From: Erinaceus europaeus
Lineage: Eukaryota; Chordata; Mammalia; Eulipotyphla; Erinaceidae
NCBI RefSeq assembly: GCF_950295315.1
Contig: NC_080175.1
Location: 62,972,487-63,036,486 of the forward strand
Length of the DNA stretch: 64,000 nucleotides
Direction: 5' to 3'
Shown: piece after piece, positions 1-11,074 of the stretch
Layout of the letters: every line of letters starts with the position of its first letter
How positions within the stretch are numbered: the first letter of the stretch is position 1
Made by a program: the position numbers and the translations under genes
The notes under the pieces: generated by a model
The model's database searches: none
What the model was told of the DNA's origin: nothing
What the model saw: the letters and a program-made list of their open reading frames with translations, nothing else

Positions 1-1034
1 AGAGATAAAAATGTCATTTTCATTATATACTTTTCTGTATTTTATCCAAACTAAGCAGTTAGTTTTGTTTTCTCCACCACTTTCTCAGTTGCTTCTTAAA
101 ATACCTTGATATGAAATGTTACATATATTTTATTATGGTTGTCTCCGGGGCTGAACTGGCTTTTGCCAATAGAAAAAGACAGAAACAGAAAGGGAGACTA
201 CACAACACCAAAGGTCAGATTTCCATACTGTAATGGAGGCTAGGTTCACATTTGGCATACCAAGTCTAAATAAAAATGTAGTCATATTTTTAAAATAAGA
301 AAATAACAAAAAAATCAAACTTTAAACATAAAATTAAGGATAAAATATTATCTGTAACATTTTCCATTGTATATTTTACTTTGGGAGGAACTTCACAATT
401 GTATCCACAATATTTTTATTTCCCATGAAGAAAAAGTTACATTTCTTACTTCATTCAATTTTTAATATGTTATATATCTTAACTCATTCAGGGAAGGCGA
501 TCAGCTGGAAGGAAGCCATAGTTAATGATTACTTAGATTTGGAAAAAAATGGCTATAATGTCCACTTCATCTTGGAAATTTCAGTGTAGATATATAAACC
601 TAGTTCCTCTGAGTTTGAGAATATAACTTTTCCCACAGACAGTAAAAATTAATCTTAGCAAAGTGAACTTATTTTCATATCTTGTATTTAATTTAGTTTT
701 GCTGCTAAATTAGGATTTATTAGTATGTCTCACTTATTGGATGATAAATTCAAGTAAGAATGTTTTGCTTTAAATAATGTAAATCAATTTAGAAGTGCCA
801 TTAAACTGTGATTTTGAATTGTACCAGTCATGACTAATTACCAAAGAAATAGGTATAAATGTTTTCTTTTGAAACAGTGATTGAATGAAGTCATGAATAC
901 ATATATATATAGGATATATATATTTATATATATTGAATTATCAATATGATTTTAAGCCAAAATTGTTATTTAAAAATAAACACAGAATTTCCAAAATAGC
1001 TCATTGTCAGTTGTTCAAAATAAGTAGATCACTA
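1..1034. other. AT-rich sequence without a recognisable gene
   Basis: No coding frame, RNA gene or well-preserved repeat is visible. Around 133-240 there is a weak resemblance to the 3' extension and body of a minus-strand SINE (CTCCGGGGCTG followed by an AGAAACAGAAAGGGAGA stretch), too decayed to assign. Positions 898-935 are a short imperfect (TA)n tract. Confidence 0.6.
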
Positions 1035-1830
1035 AGTCAGAAGAAGAAGATATTAAGAAGTCATTCCCATTCACTATAACAGCAAAAACAATAAAATATT
1101 AGGAATAGACCTAACAAAAGGAGTAAAAGACTAGTACACAGAATGTTATATGTAATTATTCAAGGAAATGGAAAAACATAAAAAGAATTGGTAAAATATA
1201 CCATGTTTATGAGTTGGAAGAATTACCATCATCAAAATGACTATTTTATCCAGAACCACATATAGACTTAATAAAAATTCCCATCTAGGTTATACCAATA
1301 TTTCAAGAGAATAGAAAAACTGTTACAATTTTTTATCTGGAATCACAAAATATTGTTTTAGAGTTGCCAAAGCAATCTTGAGAAAAAAGAACAGAACTGG
1401 AGGCATTACACTCCCAGATCTCAAACTATATATAGGGCCATCGTTACCAAAACTGCCTGGTATTAGAACACAAATAGACACAATGACCAGTGGGATAGAC
1501 TTGAGAGCCTAGTCCCCTACATCTATGGACATCTAATTTTTGACAAGAGTGCCCAAACTCTGAGGAAAGAGAATCTCTTCAACAAATGGTGTTGGAAAAA
1601 TTGGGTTAATGGAGTTCTAGTGGTGGGAATTGTGTGAAATTATATCTCTCTTATCCTATGGTCTTGTCAGTATTTCCACTTTATAAATAAAAATAAAAAT
1701 AAAAAAACAACAAGAAGAATAAAACTAAACCACATTTCACCACACACAAAAGTAAACTCCAAAATGGATGAAGATCTTGGATGTTAGACCAGAAATTATC
1801 AAATGCTTAAAGGAAAATATTGACAGAACT
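1035..1830 (+). mobile_element. Old L1 ORF2 fragment, plus strand
   Basis: The DNA follows the 3' part of L1 ORF2: it starts near the region encoding a KKSFPFTITAKTIK-like stretch, passes through a [22 protein letters not shown] block at about 1365-1420, and ends after a DVRPEI-like block at about 1780. Stops and frameshifts are frequent, so it is a dead copy. It is 5' and 3' truncated and is interrupted at about 1609-1712 by a short L1 3'-end insertion, after which the ORF2 homology resumes. The same region is carried on the minus strand by the copies near 29 kb and 44 kb, which are much less decayed. Confidence 0.85.
1609..1712 (+). mobile_element. Short L1 3'-end insertion (end of module Y)
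   Basis: This carries the last ~100 bp of the L1 3'UTR: GGTGGGAATTGTGTG, then a run ending in ATAAATAAAAATAAAAA. It interrupts the older L1 ORF2 copy, so it is the later of the two insertions. No clear target duplication could be read by eye. Confidence 0.7.
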
Positions 1831-1849
1831 CCCTTCCATCTAAGTTTTA

Positions 1850-2150
1850 TTTAATTACTTTTTATTGTCATAGGGGTTATTGCTGGAGCTGGGTATCTGC
1901 ACTACTAATCCACTACTCCCAGTCCTTTTTTTTTTTTAATGATGGAAAAAAATTGAGAGGAGATGGGAAGATAGAGGGAGAAAAAGATAGACACCTACAG
2001 ATCTGCTTTAACACTGCAGTAGACCACCTGCAGATGGTAGCAGGGGCTCTAACCCAGGTCCTTGCTCTTGGTAAGTACATGTGCTTAACTGGGTTAGAAG
2101 CCATAACCCTTCAGGTGCCCTCTCGATCCTGCACTGGACTTACCGCCTGA
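1850..2150 (-). mobile_element. SINE A-type copy with 3' extension, minus strand
   Basis: Read on the minus strand it has a degenerate head, a CCACCTGCAGATGGTAGCAG block, the CT-rich body (seen here as GATAGAGGGAGAAAAAGATA) and a 3' extension (TTATTGCTGGAGCTGGGTA). The body is shortened and the CAA-rich part is missing. Confidence 0.75.
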
Positions 2151-2368
2151 CTTGTTTGTTTAGGTTTGGTTAGAGATTACAGCCCACCTCCATGCTTAAC
2201 AGTATTTCTGCTCAACTGTACACTCAATAAATTATCTGTCTGAAACACTCTCAGTGGTTTCATGTTTTTCTCCATGGCTCATCTTCACCACCAGTTTCCC
2301 CGTGATGACATGTTGTTTCCCTGTCCGGCCAGCAGGATAGAGCAACAAATAGGAAATATATTTAGGTT
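2150..2368. other. Unassigned segment with an LTR-like AATAAA region
   Basis: The stretch lies between two minus-strand SINEs. Positions 2219-2260 contain CACTCAATAAATTATCTG followed by a C/T-rich run, the sort of layout found at the R-U5 part of an LTR. There is no second LTR and no duplicated flank, so I only note it. Confidence 0.25.
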
Positions 2369-2650
2369 CAGTTATTTCTTTTTAATTTTTTATTATTTTT
2401 ATTTATTACATAGAAACAGCCAGAAATCAAGAGGGGAGGGAGAGATAGAGAAAGGGAGAGAGATAGAGAAAGGGAGAGAGATAGAGAAAGGGAGAGAGAT
2501 AGAGAAAGGGAGAGAGAGAGAGAAGACCTGCAGTTCTGCTTCACCACTCCTGAAGCTTTTCTCCTGCAGATGGGGACCAGGAGCTCGAACCTGGGCCCTT
2601 GGACATAATAACATGCATGCTCAACCAGATGCACCACCACCTAGTCCCTA
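2369..2650 (-). mobile_element. SINE B copy, minus strand, with internal tandem expansion
   Basis: On the minus strand it shows the B-type head (AGGTGGTGGTGCATCTGGTT at the 3' edge), a CCCAGGTTCGAGCTCC box resembling a tRNA B box, the CTGCAGGAGAAAAGCTTC block and an A/T-rich tail. The CT-rich body has expanded into four 18-bp units (listed separately). Confidence 0.88.
2441..2512. repeat. 18-bp minisatellite, four units, inside a SINE
   Basis: The unit AGAGATAGAGAAAGGGAG is repeated four times without change, followed by (AG)n. It lies in the CT-rich body of the SINE B copy, so it arose by local slippage after insertion. Confidence 0.95.
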
Positions 2651-2944
2651 GGTCAAATTATTACTATTAAAAATATTTTGTTTTAACATTTCAAAATACA
2701 ATAAATATTCAGTGTGATATGTCCTCATAATTATTTTCTGAATATTACAATTTTCTCTAAAATATTTCTTTTATTTTAAAAGAAAATGCATGCCTAAAAT
2801 TGTTTCTGAGTATATTCATATATTAAAAGTTTCGTTCATCTTATTTACTTACATGACAATTTCTAAATCACTTGGTATAATGAATTACTGACACTGGAAA
2901 GATAATGTAAAAGCACACCAGGTTTTCATGTTATAAAAGCAGAG

Positions 2945-3395
2945 ATTTAACTATTCCAGCCTTTAGGTTCATGATTAGTCAACAATTTGTTTGGCTCTAT
3001 ATCTTAACTCTTTTTTTCAGCCACAAGGTTCCAGATGCTAACATGATGCCAACCAGACATCCGTGGACAGACAACCCCACCAATATGTCCTGGAACCTTG
3101 CTTCCCCAGAACCCTAACCCACTAGGGAAAGAGAGAGAGACAGGCTGGGACTTTGAGTTGACCTGCCAATGTCCATGTTCAACTGGAAAGCAGTTACTGA
3201 AGCCAGACCTTCTACCTTCTGCACTCCATAATGACTATGGGTCCATACTCCCAGAGAAATAAAGAATTGGAAAGGTTTCAAGGGAGGGGATGGGATACGG
3301 AGTTCTCATGGTGGGAATTGTGTGGAGTTGTACCCCCCTTATCCTATGGTTTTTGTCAGTGTTTCCATTTTATAAATAAAAATTAAAAGAAACCA
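2945..3395 (+). mobile_element. L1 3'-end insertion, module Y, plus strand
   Basis: The copy starts inside module Y (CATGATTAGTCAACAATTTG), runs through CCACAAGGTTCCAGATGC and TGTCCTGGAACCTTGC, and ends TTTTATAAATAAAAATTAAA, the usual poly(A)-like end of the hedgehog L1 3'UTR. It is a 5'-truncated insertion without coding sequence, and an older variant than the module Y copies at 12.3 kb and 49.3 kb. Confidence 0.85.
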
Positions 3396-3404
3396 AAAAA
3401 ATAA

Positions 3405-3545
3405 AAATACACATTTCATTTGTTTATTAATGAGATAGAAGAGGGAAAAAGAACAAGAACAAGAACATCAACCCTGTACATGTGTTGCCAGGAATTGAAG
3501 TTGATAACTTGAAAATCCAATTCCTTATTCACTACACCATCTCCC
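3405..3545 (-). mobile_element. SINE C copy, minus strand, decayed
   Basis: The minus strand reads a TGGTTTGGGAGATGGTGTAG head and a CCTGGCAACACATGTACAG segment. Both match the other C copies at 6143-7015 and 54112-54250. Confidence 0.75.
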
Positions 3546-4830
3546 AAACCACACAGATAATTTTAATGAGTCTATTTCTGTATAATCGTAGGAATAAACA
3601 TTTACCAGGAGAAAATATATTTAAAATTATAATTGAATTTCATTTATATCAGTTTCTCCCATCCCTCACTTTTGACACAGTCACTGTAAAAATGTTTCTC
3701 ATTTTCTTTCATTTTTTACTGGCATAAAAAAGAACTCACAGATATTTTCTGCCAACCAACAAAATAGAAAACACAGAAAATTAGTTATTAAAATTGTAAG
3801 TGCTCTTTTTTCTTGCCAGATGAAATTGTGACTTTGAAGTACAACAAAGTGGTGCAAATGAAGGTGTGACATAGGTGTGATTTGTTGTAAAGTTACTGGC
3901 TTAAGAGCATCAACAATTTAATGCACTTAAGACTGCTTTTAAAAACAAACAAAAAAGCAAGCCTGGAGGAAGTTAACTTATTGATCTAGATTGATTATCT
4001 AATCTATAAAGTCTTCATGTATAATCCTAAGTAGCACAGGGCATGTCTCTTAAAACTTATGAAAGCACAATTTAAAGAAAAATAAGAAAAAAAAAGTGTT
4101 ACTTAGTGGGAAAAAAAAAAGTATTCCAAAGCAGACTATGCCTCTTTTTTCAAGATCCAATGCAATTTTCTACATGTTAAATTATAACCATCAAGTTGAG
4201 AAGGAACAGAAAAACTTAAGCACCAAATCAGACCATTGAAAAGCTTATTTCCTCCCGAGAAAGATGATGGTCTGTAATTAATGCCAATCATTTGAGAAAG
4301 ATTAGAAGCTATATACAACAGCTCAAGGGGAAAGTGTAGTGATTTCCACCCACTACTTTTATGGTGAGAAACTGTGATTAGATTCAATAAAAGAATATAT
4401 TCTGGTGTGTAAGCAAGTCCATGATGATAAAGAGGAGGACAAGAATGATGACAAAGCAGGCAATGATAGTGGAATCTCAAAACACTGCAGAGCAGTTTGA
4501 GTAAAAGCAGATATATTTCATTGAATAAATTGTTACAATTATTTCACAAAGCAGTAAAAAGAGTCAAAGATGATAAAATATTTAATTTAGGTTGAAATGA
4601 TAAATTAAGAAATTTACAATTTGTTGCAATCTAATTTTCAGAATATTTTTCACATCCTAATACTTGTCCTTGATAATCATTAATCTAAGATTGATTAAGT
4701 CTGAGATTTTTTTCCCTATGCCCAGTGAATACACTAAGTTCATAGATACTGCTCAGTACATTTACTCAGTAGCATAATTGGTTTGCTAAAATAGACTAAA
4801 TTAAATACCACATCTGAACTTCAAATTTTA
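3546..4830. other. Apparently unique AT-rich interval
   Basis: I recognise no repeat family and no gene. A 114-codon open frame on the minus strand (4136-4480) has no domain, no Kozak-like context I would trust and no conserved-looking composition. The plus strand of the same stretch is rich in AAG/GAT codons over about 4390-4470, but stops lie on both sides. I treat it as non-coding. Confidence 0.5.
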
Positions 4831-5074
4831 TATTATTTTTTATTATTGTTGTTGTTATTGATGTCATCATTGTTGGATAGGACAGAGAGAAATGGAGAGA
4901 GAAGAGGAACACAGAGAGGAGGAGAGAAAGATAGATACCTGCAGACCTGATTCACTGCCTATGAAGCGACACCCCTGCATGTAGGTAGCCAGGGGCTGGA
5001 ACCAGGATCCTGATGCCAGTCCCTGTGCTTTGCGCCACATGCGCTTAATTCGCTTCGCTGTCGCTTGACTCCCT
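4831..5074 (-). mobile_element. SINE A copy, minus strand
   Basis: The GTTGTTGTTATTGATGTCAT tail complement, GGATAGGACAGAGAGAAATG and a full body lead to a head reading AGCGACAGCGAAGCGAATTA on the minus strand. It is nearly full length, of the short-tailed form. Confidence 0.92.
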
Positions 5075-5621
5075 ACATTTATATTATTATATTTCTCTGG
5101 TTAGATCTTTTCAAAAATATTCAGAAAATAAATTTGATATTATCATCAAACTACATATTCTTACATAATAAATCACTTCAAAATTTACTGACTGAAATAG
5201 ATAATTTTACATTGTTATGTTTCATAATACACTGGACTGCTTCTACTTAGTTCAACAAGCTAGACAAGCAAAGTGATTTCTGTACTAAGTAGTACTTTGT
5301 TAATGCTTTCCTTATCTGTCTTCTGTTCCCTCACTGAGGCCTCTTTCTATGACTTTGGCATTTCCTGAAATGGTGAATTTATTAATCTATATTGGAATAC
5401 ATATGTGAGTCTGGGTTGTAAGAAAAAAAAACTCTAAAGCTGGATGCCCACTGAAATCTACATCTAAAACAGAGATAGACAAATGTTGACTGTGTTTCTA
5501 GAACATGAAAATGATTTCTAGAGCAGCTCAGAGAGAGTAAGGTTACTGTAGGTGCCATTTAAAAGTGATAATGCCACCATGTTGAGGAACATGAAAGATG
5601 GAAGACACTCCCCCCTCCCTC
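5075..5621. other. No recognisable feature
   Basis: AT-rich sequence between two SINE A copies; nothing assignable on either strand. Confidence 0.5.
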
Positions 5622-5902
5622 TTTTTTTGCCTCCAGGAGTATTGCTGGGGCTTGGTGACTGTGTCAAGAATCCACTGCTCCTGGAGGCTCCTCCCTGTTT
5701 TGTTGCCCTTGTTGTTTTATTGTTGTTGTGGTTATTATTATTGTTGTTATTGATGCCATTGGATAGGACAGAGAGAAATGGAGAGGAGAGGGGTAGACAG
5801 AAAGGGGAGAGAAAGAGAGACAAATGGAGACCTGCTTCACAGCTTGTGAGGAGACCCTGTCCTTGCGCTTCGCACCATGTGCGCTTAACCTGCCCAACCT
5901 CC
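5622..5902 (-). mobile_element. SINE A copy with 3' extension, minus strand
   Basis: It carries the long-form 3' extension (CCTCCAGGAGTATTGCTGGG in plus reading), a GTTGTTGTGGTTATTATTAT tract, the GGATAGGACAGAGAGAAATG body and a shortened head near 5880-5902. The segment between the body and the head lacks part of the usual block, an internal deletion of about 50 bp. Confidence 0.9.
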
Positions 5903-6142
5903 TCTTATATCCCTCTTTAGAATACTATGTACCACCTACTATTTTATCAAATGTATGTATGAATAGTACCCATAATGTGTTCCTCATCTAATTTCCACAA
6001 TTCTTCTAAATTTAATCACTTCTTACTTTGCAGTCAACATTGAAGTACAAAATAAACCATTCAATACTTTTTTGTTCTTCAAAAATAAGATAAAGAAGTA
6101 TCAGGCTGAGTGATAAGAGGAAGAGTTAAGAGGAACTGATCA

Positions 6143-6213
6143 TGGTCTGGGAGGTGGTATAGTGGATAAAGCATTGGATTCTCAAGTATGAGGTCTTGAG
6201 TTCAATCCCTGGC
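6143..6213 (+). mobile_element. SINE C, 5' part (split by an LTR)
   Basis: GGTCTGGGAGGTGGTATAGT begins the element and it runs to TTCAATCCCTGGC. The rest continues at 6906 after the LTR insertion. CCTGGC is present at the end of this part and again at the start of the second part, so it is the duplicated target. Confidence 0.93.
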
Positions 6214-6905
6214 TGCTGGGGCTCATGTGGAGTGACTCCAGCCAGGAAGGTAAGCTTACTGTTTCTTCCTCCCCAGTTCTAAGGGGCCTGGAGATCAGAA
6301 AGGAGACCCCGGGGAGTATTTTGATATGAACACTCAATTTATTCAGGAGTGGGCTTGGGTATATATAGAGAAAGTTAAACAAAGAACATTTTTCAAATAC
6401 ATCAGAAATTACAGGTTTCTTAAAGGTCAGCTTGCCCTTATGGTAGGGGGCTGGTATGACAAGAGTTGATGCGATACATGAAGGTCAAGATAATTAGTCT
6501 CCTGATGCAGGCATTTAATTACCCAAAGTCATTTTAGAGAAGAATAGGGGTTAAACCAGTTAAGGTGAGATAGAGAGAAGATAAACAAAACTTGATGTAA
6601 ATAAAGACATCAAAGGACACTGTTAGGAGTGTGTGATAAGGTATGTTCTCCTTTGTGATCAGAAGGTGAGGTGAACTTTGAGTAAATGAACCTTAAAGCA
6701 GGCAGCCATGTGCCCTGCTACTAGCAGGGAAAAACTGAGATTTCTGTGGGCTTAGAGACTAACAAGAGTGAGCTGAGTCTAGGAGACTTTTCCCTCTTGA
6801 CTCATCTCTATGGAGAGAGGCCAATAAGTAGGGTGTCTTTCCAGACCTCCATCCAAGGATGGGAGAGCTCCCCTAAACTCTACCAAGCTTTCACATAATC
6901 CCACA
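6214..6905 (-). mobile_element. Solo LTR, class II-like, minus strand (692 bp)
   Basis: The insertion splits a SINE C and is flanked by a perfect 6-bp duplication CCTGGC (6208-6213 and 6906-6911). On the minus strand it starts TGTGGGATTATG and ends CCCCAGCA, the TG...CA ends expected of an LTR. A TATATATA run lies at 6360-6367 and an AATAAA signal at 6338-6343 (minus strand), in the right order for promoter then polyadenylation. No primer-binding site, polypurine tract or viral gene adjoins it, so it is a solo LTR left after recombination between two LTRs. A 6-bp duplication is typical of class II (betaretrovirus-like) endogenous retroviruses. The sequence is unlike the two LTR types at 41-48 kb. 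Confidence 0.88.
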
Positions 6906-7015
6906 CCTGGCAGCACATGTACCAGAGCGACGTCCAGTTCTCTCTCTCTCCCTCCCTCTCTCTCTCTCTCTCTCTTTCTCTGTCACTAATAAACAAAATC
7001 CTTTAAAAAAAAGAG
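6906..7015 (+). mobile_element. SINE C, 3' part (after the LTR)
   Basis: It begins with the duplicated CCTGGC and continues AGCACATGTACCAGAGCGAC, then a TC-rich tract (6942-6980) and a CACTAATAAACAAAATCC tail. Together with 6143-6213 it rebuilds one ordinary SINE C. Confidence 0.93.
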
Positions 7016-8164
7016 GAAATGGTCAATAACACACACACACACACACACAGACACTAGACAGGGAAGAATCTCAGGAAAACTAAATAACTCACATATACAA
7101 TTTTAAAACACTTGGCTAAGATAATTGCAAGAAGAAGGAAAGAAAGTGAGCTAGTGTGGATACTAAGGAAGGTTGGTAAAACAAACATACAGATTTATAC
7201 ACCTTACACATTGGAAACAAATAAGAGATTTAAGTTATCCCCAATAAAGAGATCCCTGTAGAGATACCTTGCCTATAGTCAACCCTTATCCTGCCTTTAG
7301 GGTTGTTCTCATGAAAAAATTAACAATTCTACAAAAAATTATTTGGGAATATGAGATATTTGCTTCACTACAAATGGATAGGTGGGTGTAACCTTAAAAT
7401 TTGGCAAATGTTGTAAGGATTTCTGTTTCTCTGTACAAGCATATTTCTTCTTCACTCCTATTGTAATAAAATGAAAACATAATTTTTCTTTACTTTCTTC
7501 TTTTCAAAAATACTTTCTTTATGACAGAAATATAGAATATGATAGAGAAAGAACAATGTTCATCTCTGGCTTCTGGAGGTTATGAGGACTGAATCTGGTA
7601 CCTTGGGGGCCTTAGAAGGAAAATATAGGGGACAAATTACTGTTATTTCCTCAGCCCCCCATATTCAGTTCTCAGTGAAGGATTATTTTCTCAACAAAAG
7701 ATAAACTTCAGACATCTGATACAAAGTTCTTTCCTATATTTTACCTCCAAACCATTTTATGTCAACTAAGTATTTCTCTCTGAAAATATCTAACTTGCCT
7801 CTTTGTGTTACCTAGCTCTGTTGATATAACAGGCTCAGCTTCCTTTAAGATTAGCTTAAACAGGATCATATTAAAACAAAGATATTTCTCTGTGTTAAAT
7901 GGGCCTATTATTGAACAGATACCCATTGGAATATTATGCTTTTTTTTCTTCCTCTGTTGCACCAAAAACAAAAGGAAAACAACTCCACTGTTTTGTCAAG
8001 AGTTGTTACTAATCACTTCCTTTATATATGCCTTGTATTTTAAAAGTCCACTTGAAAGTGTTAAAATTACTTATTTTTTAATTGTAACTTTATAACACAA
8101 CTTTTCTATTTCTTTAAATCTTATCAAATAAAAGGACAAAAATGAAAGGAAAAGAAAAAAAGTC
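7016..8164. other. Mostly unassigned; (AC)n and one decayed SINE-like patch
   Basis: Contains (AC)n at 7029-7049. At about 7495-7625 there is a patch resembling the body and head of a minus-strand C/D-type SINE (GATAGAGAAAGAACAATG and GGACTGAATCTGGTACCTTG). Nothing else is recognisable. Confidence 0.45.
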
Positions 8165-8935
8165 TCTAGGAACATTGGGGTCATTGTGCAGAAAATGAGC
8201 CCCAGTGATAAAACCTAGACAAAATTAAAAATAAAGAATTGAGTGAGATCATACCACATTCATTCTTCTTTCTGGCTTATCTCACTTAACATGACTCCTT
8301 CAAGCTTCAATTAAGATGAGATGAATAGGGTGAATTTACCATTTTTAATAGCTGAATAGTATTCCATTGTGTGTATACACCACACATTTCTTAGTTCCTA
8401 ATCTGTTACTGACACCTAGGTTACTTCAAGGTTTTGTCTATTACAAATTGTGCTACTATGAACACAGTCATACATATATAGTTTTGGCTGAGTGTGTTTA
8501 ATTCCTTAGGATATGTCTCCAGGAAAGGAATTGCCTGGACATGTGGTTGATAAATTTATAGCCTTCTGAGAGTTCTCCAGACTGCTCTCCATAGGGGTTG
8601 GGCCAATTTACATTCCCACCAGCAGTGCAGGAGGGTTCCTTTGCCCTCATAATTTATCCAGCATTTGTTACTGCTGCCTTTTCTAATGTATGACATTCTC
8701 ACAGAGTTAAAGTTTTATCTCATTGTTGTCTTTATTTGCATTTCTCTGACAATTAATAACTTAGAGCAGTTGTTCATGTCTGTTGGCCTTTTAGATCTCT
8801 CTTTGGTGAATATTCTGTTCATGTTCTTTCCGTATTTTAGAATGGGGTAATTTGTTTTATTGTTGCTGAGTTTGGTGAGCTCTTTATATATCCTACTTAC
8901 TGACTGTAAACCGTTAATTCTCCACCGTAAAAAAA
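8165..8935 (-). mobile_element. Old L1 fragment, 3' part of ORF2 and start of 3'UTR, minus strand
   Basis: On the minus strand the L1 reads from about 8935 down. Near 8700-8760 it gives an NCQRNANKDNNEI-like block, then the CCAGCAGTGGGAATGTAAATT-like region (8600-8630), then AATGGAATACTATTCAGC near 8350-8370 and TCACTCAATTC near 8240. It is frameshifted throughout. It belongs to an older subfamily than the copies at 28 kb and 44 kb. The 5' end is truncated at about 8935, beside an A-rich tract. Confidence 0.85.
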
Positions 8936-9041
8936 AATAATCAAAAGAAATGAAAATAATACTTTTTTTTTTTGTTGGAGAAGGCAATTATTTTAATTTT
9001 TAAAAAAATTTTTTAAAGTTGAAATTACCATTTTTAAAATG

Positions 9042-9309
9042 TATTTATTTAATCCCTTTTACTGCCCTTGTTGTTTTATTGTTGTAGTTGTTGTTGTTAC
9101 TAATGTCATTGTTGTCGGATAGGACAGAGAGAAATGGAGAGAAGAGGGGAAGACAGAGAGGGGGAGAGAAAGATAGACAGCTGCAAACCTGCTTCACCAT
9201 TTGTGAAGCAATGCCAGTGGGGAGCCAGGGCCTTGAACAGGGATCCTTTTACCAGTCCTTGTGCTTTGCACCAAGTGCGCTTAACCCGCTGGGCTACTGC
9301 CCGACTCCC
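9042..9309 (-). mobile_element. SINE A copy, minus strand, near full length
   Basis: TTTATTTAATCCCTTTTACT leads through GTTGTTGTTACTAATGTCAT, GGATAGGACAGAGAGAAATG and CTTAACCCGCTGGGCTACTG to CCCGACTCCCT, the complement of the A-type head. Confidence 0.94.
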
Positions 9310-9470
9310 TAAGGCAATTTTTAATATAATAAAGTCCCAGGTACAACAAGAGACTGGATACTCTCTTGTGAGTCACTGTAGTTAGCTTTGACCTGTATTT
9401 CTACTCTAGTGTCATTTAAGTCACTTATACTCTTTTTTTTCTTTTATTAGTGATAATACTGATTTTCAAA

Positions 9471-10260
9471 ATCATAAGATAACAGGGCTATAATTCCACA
9501 CTGTTCCCACCATCAGAGTTTTGTATCTCCATTCCCACCATTGGAAGCTACAGTAGTTCTCCCACGGTTACAGATATGGGTTAACTACTATTTCTATAAC
9601 TATATTTTTATGTTTGCATGTATTTGTAGGTTTTTTTTTTCTGTGGCTCTGCCTTCTCTTCCTAAGTCACAGCTATACCTACTACTACTTCTGAATGCCT
9701 TTCCTTTATACTTTCTTCTCTTCTCTCTCTGGGTCATGATGGTGTTGGAGTTCAGAGGCCCCTGGTCATCTTCCCTTATAATTTTTTTCCCACTGAAAGT
9801 ATGGACCAAAATATAAGATAATTTAAGAATTTCTGACAAAAACAGGATTTAGCTAAGAGTTCAAAATTATTTTGCTTTACTTAAAAGACATATACTTGTG
9901 ACTTTGAGGTAGAGAAGGTTTAACTTCCAACTTTAGTAATTGCTTCTCCACTGGTCATGGGCATAGGCAGGTTGATCCATATCCACAGCCTGGAGAGGTG
10001 TGGTTCCAGGACAAATGATGAGGTTATCTGCCCAGAAAAGGCAGGATGGAGTCATGACAGCATCTGCAACTTGGAGGCTGAAAGGTAGTGTGATATATAG
10101 TAGTAAAAAATGATTAATAGACAGGAACCAAAATGCAGAGATAGAGCTAATGAAAATAGGGATCTTAGGCTAGCCAGAAGTGAGGAAATCTATTTTAAGT
10201 ATGTACTAAGGGGTCTATGACTTTTGTAGTTTTTGACTGGTATAGGTCTAGGTCTATAGA
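9471..10260 (-). mobile_element. Old L1 3'-end pieces (module Y inverted, then module X)
   Basis: At 9471-9560 the minus strand carries a decayed 3' end (complement of AATTCCACACTGTTCCCACC). From 9950 to about 10110 the complement of the older module Y follows (GACAGGAACC..., GGAGGCTGAAAGG). From about 10150 the plus strand matches module X (GAAATCTATTTTAAGTATGT). This back-to-back Y/X order recurs at 37.3-38.5 kb and 61.5-62.6 kb. Confidence 0.6.
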
Positions 10261-10491
10261 TATACATGCCCAATAGTGAAAATAATCAGAATTTTTATTT
10301 GTTCTTGCAGTATTGTTAGCCTCATATTTTTTTCTACTTTAAGTAATGTAAAATAAAGAAGGCTTAGAGAACTGGTATTTTCATGTTCACTTTTAATTTA
10401 TGGATGCTCTTTAAATATGTAAAATTTATTGACACAGAAAAAGTATTATATGAAAACATGTTATTAGAAGAATTTATAATAGTAGAAATTC

Positions 10492-10685
10492 AGGGGCTGG
10501 GTGGTGACATACCTGGCTAAGTAAGTATATGACAGTGTGAAAGGACTCAGGTTCAAGCTCTTGGTCCCCACCTGCAGGAGGGGAGTTTCATAGGTGATGC
10601 AGATGTGTCTCTCCATTTCTGTCACCCCCCCTTCCCTCTCAATTTTTGGCTGTCATTATATAATAAATAAATAAAGATAATACAA
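10492..10685 (+). mobile_element. SINE B copy, plus strand
   Basis: GGGGCTGGGTGGTGACATAC head, GACTCAGGTTCAAGCTC box, CCCCACCTGCAGGAGGGGAG, then CCCTCTCAATTTTTGGCTG and an AATAAATAAATAAAG tail. Confidence 0.92.
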
Positions 10686-10689
10686 AAAT

Positions 10690-11074
10690 TAAAGAAATAG
10701 TAGGAATTCAATAAGTAAAACAGAAATACCAAACTAGGTATTTCAGAAAAAAAAAACTTACTCTAGATAATTCATTAGACAGTTGCTTAAGGGCTAGAAA
10801 CACAAAAGAGGAGCACACAGGTGTAATGATATCATACTAGAAAAAGCTGGGCTATGGAAATGCAAATACTGAAGATAAGACTCTTTGAGTATGGGGTGAA
10901 GATCTCTCAGGATAGGATGTTGTCCTGCTCACTTTTTTTTAATTGGAGAGTTAATGTCTTCAACATTAAAGAAGTTTAATCTATGTTCTAATAAAGTCAA
11001 TTTGAATAATTCCTGATAGCAAATCATAGTGTCAAATTACACAAAATATTCATTTTAATAATGTACGTATTAAA
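10690..11074. other. No recognisable feature
   Basis: AT-rich, no family resemblance that I can support. Confidence 0.5.

Noticed and set aside
4136..4480. 114-codon open frame on the minus strand
   Set aside because: No domain, signal peptide or membrane pattern worth trusting, no flanking exon signals; expected by chance in this length of DNA.
5552..5920. 122-codon plus frame crossing 5552-5920
   Set aside because: It runs through a minus-strand SINE A; the Leu-rich run comes from the GTT/TTG tract of the SINE.
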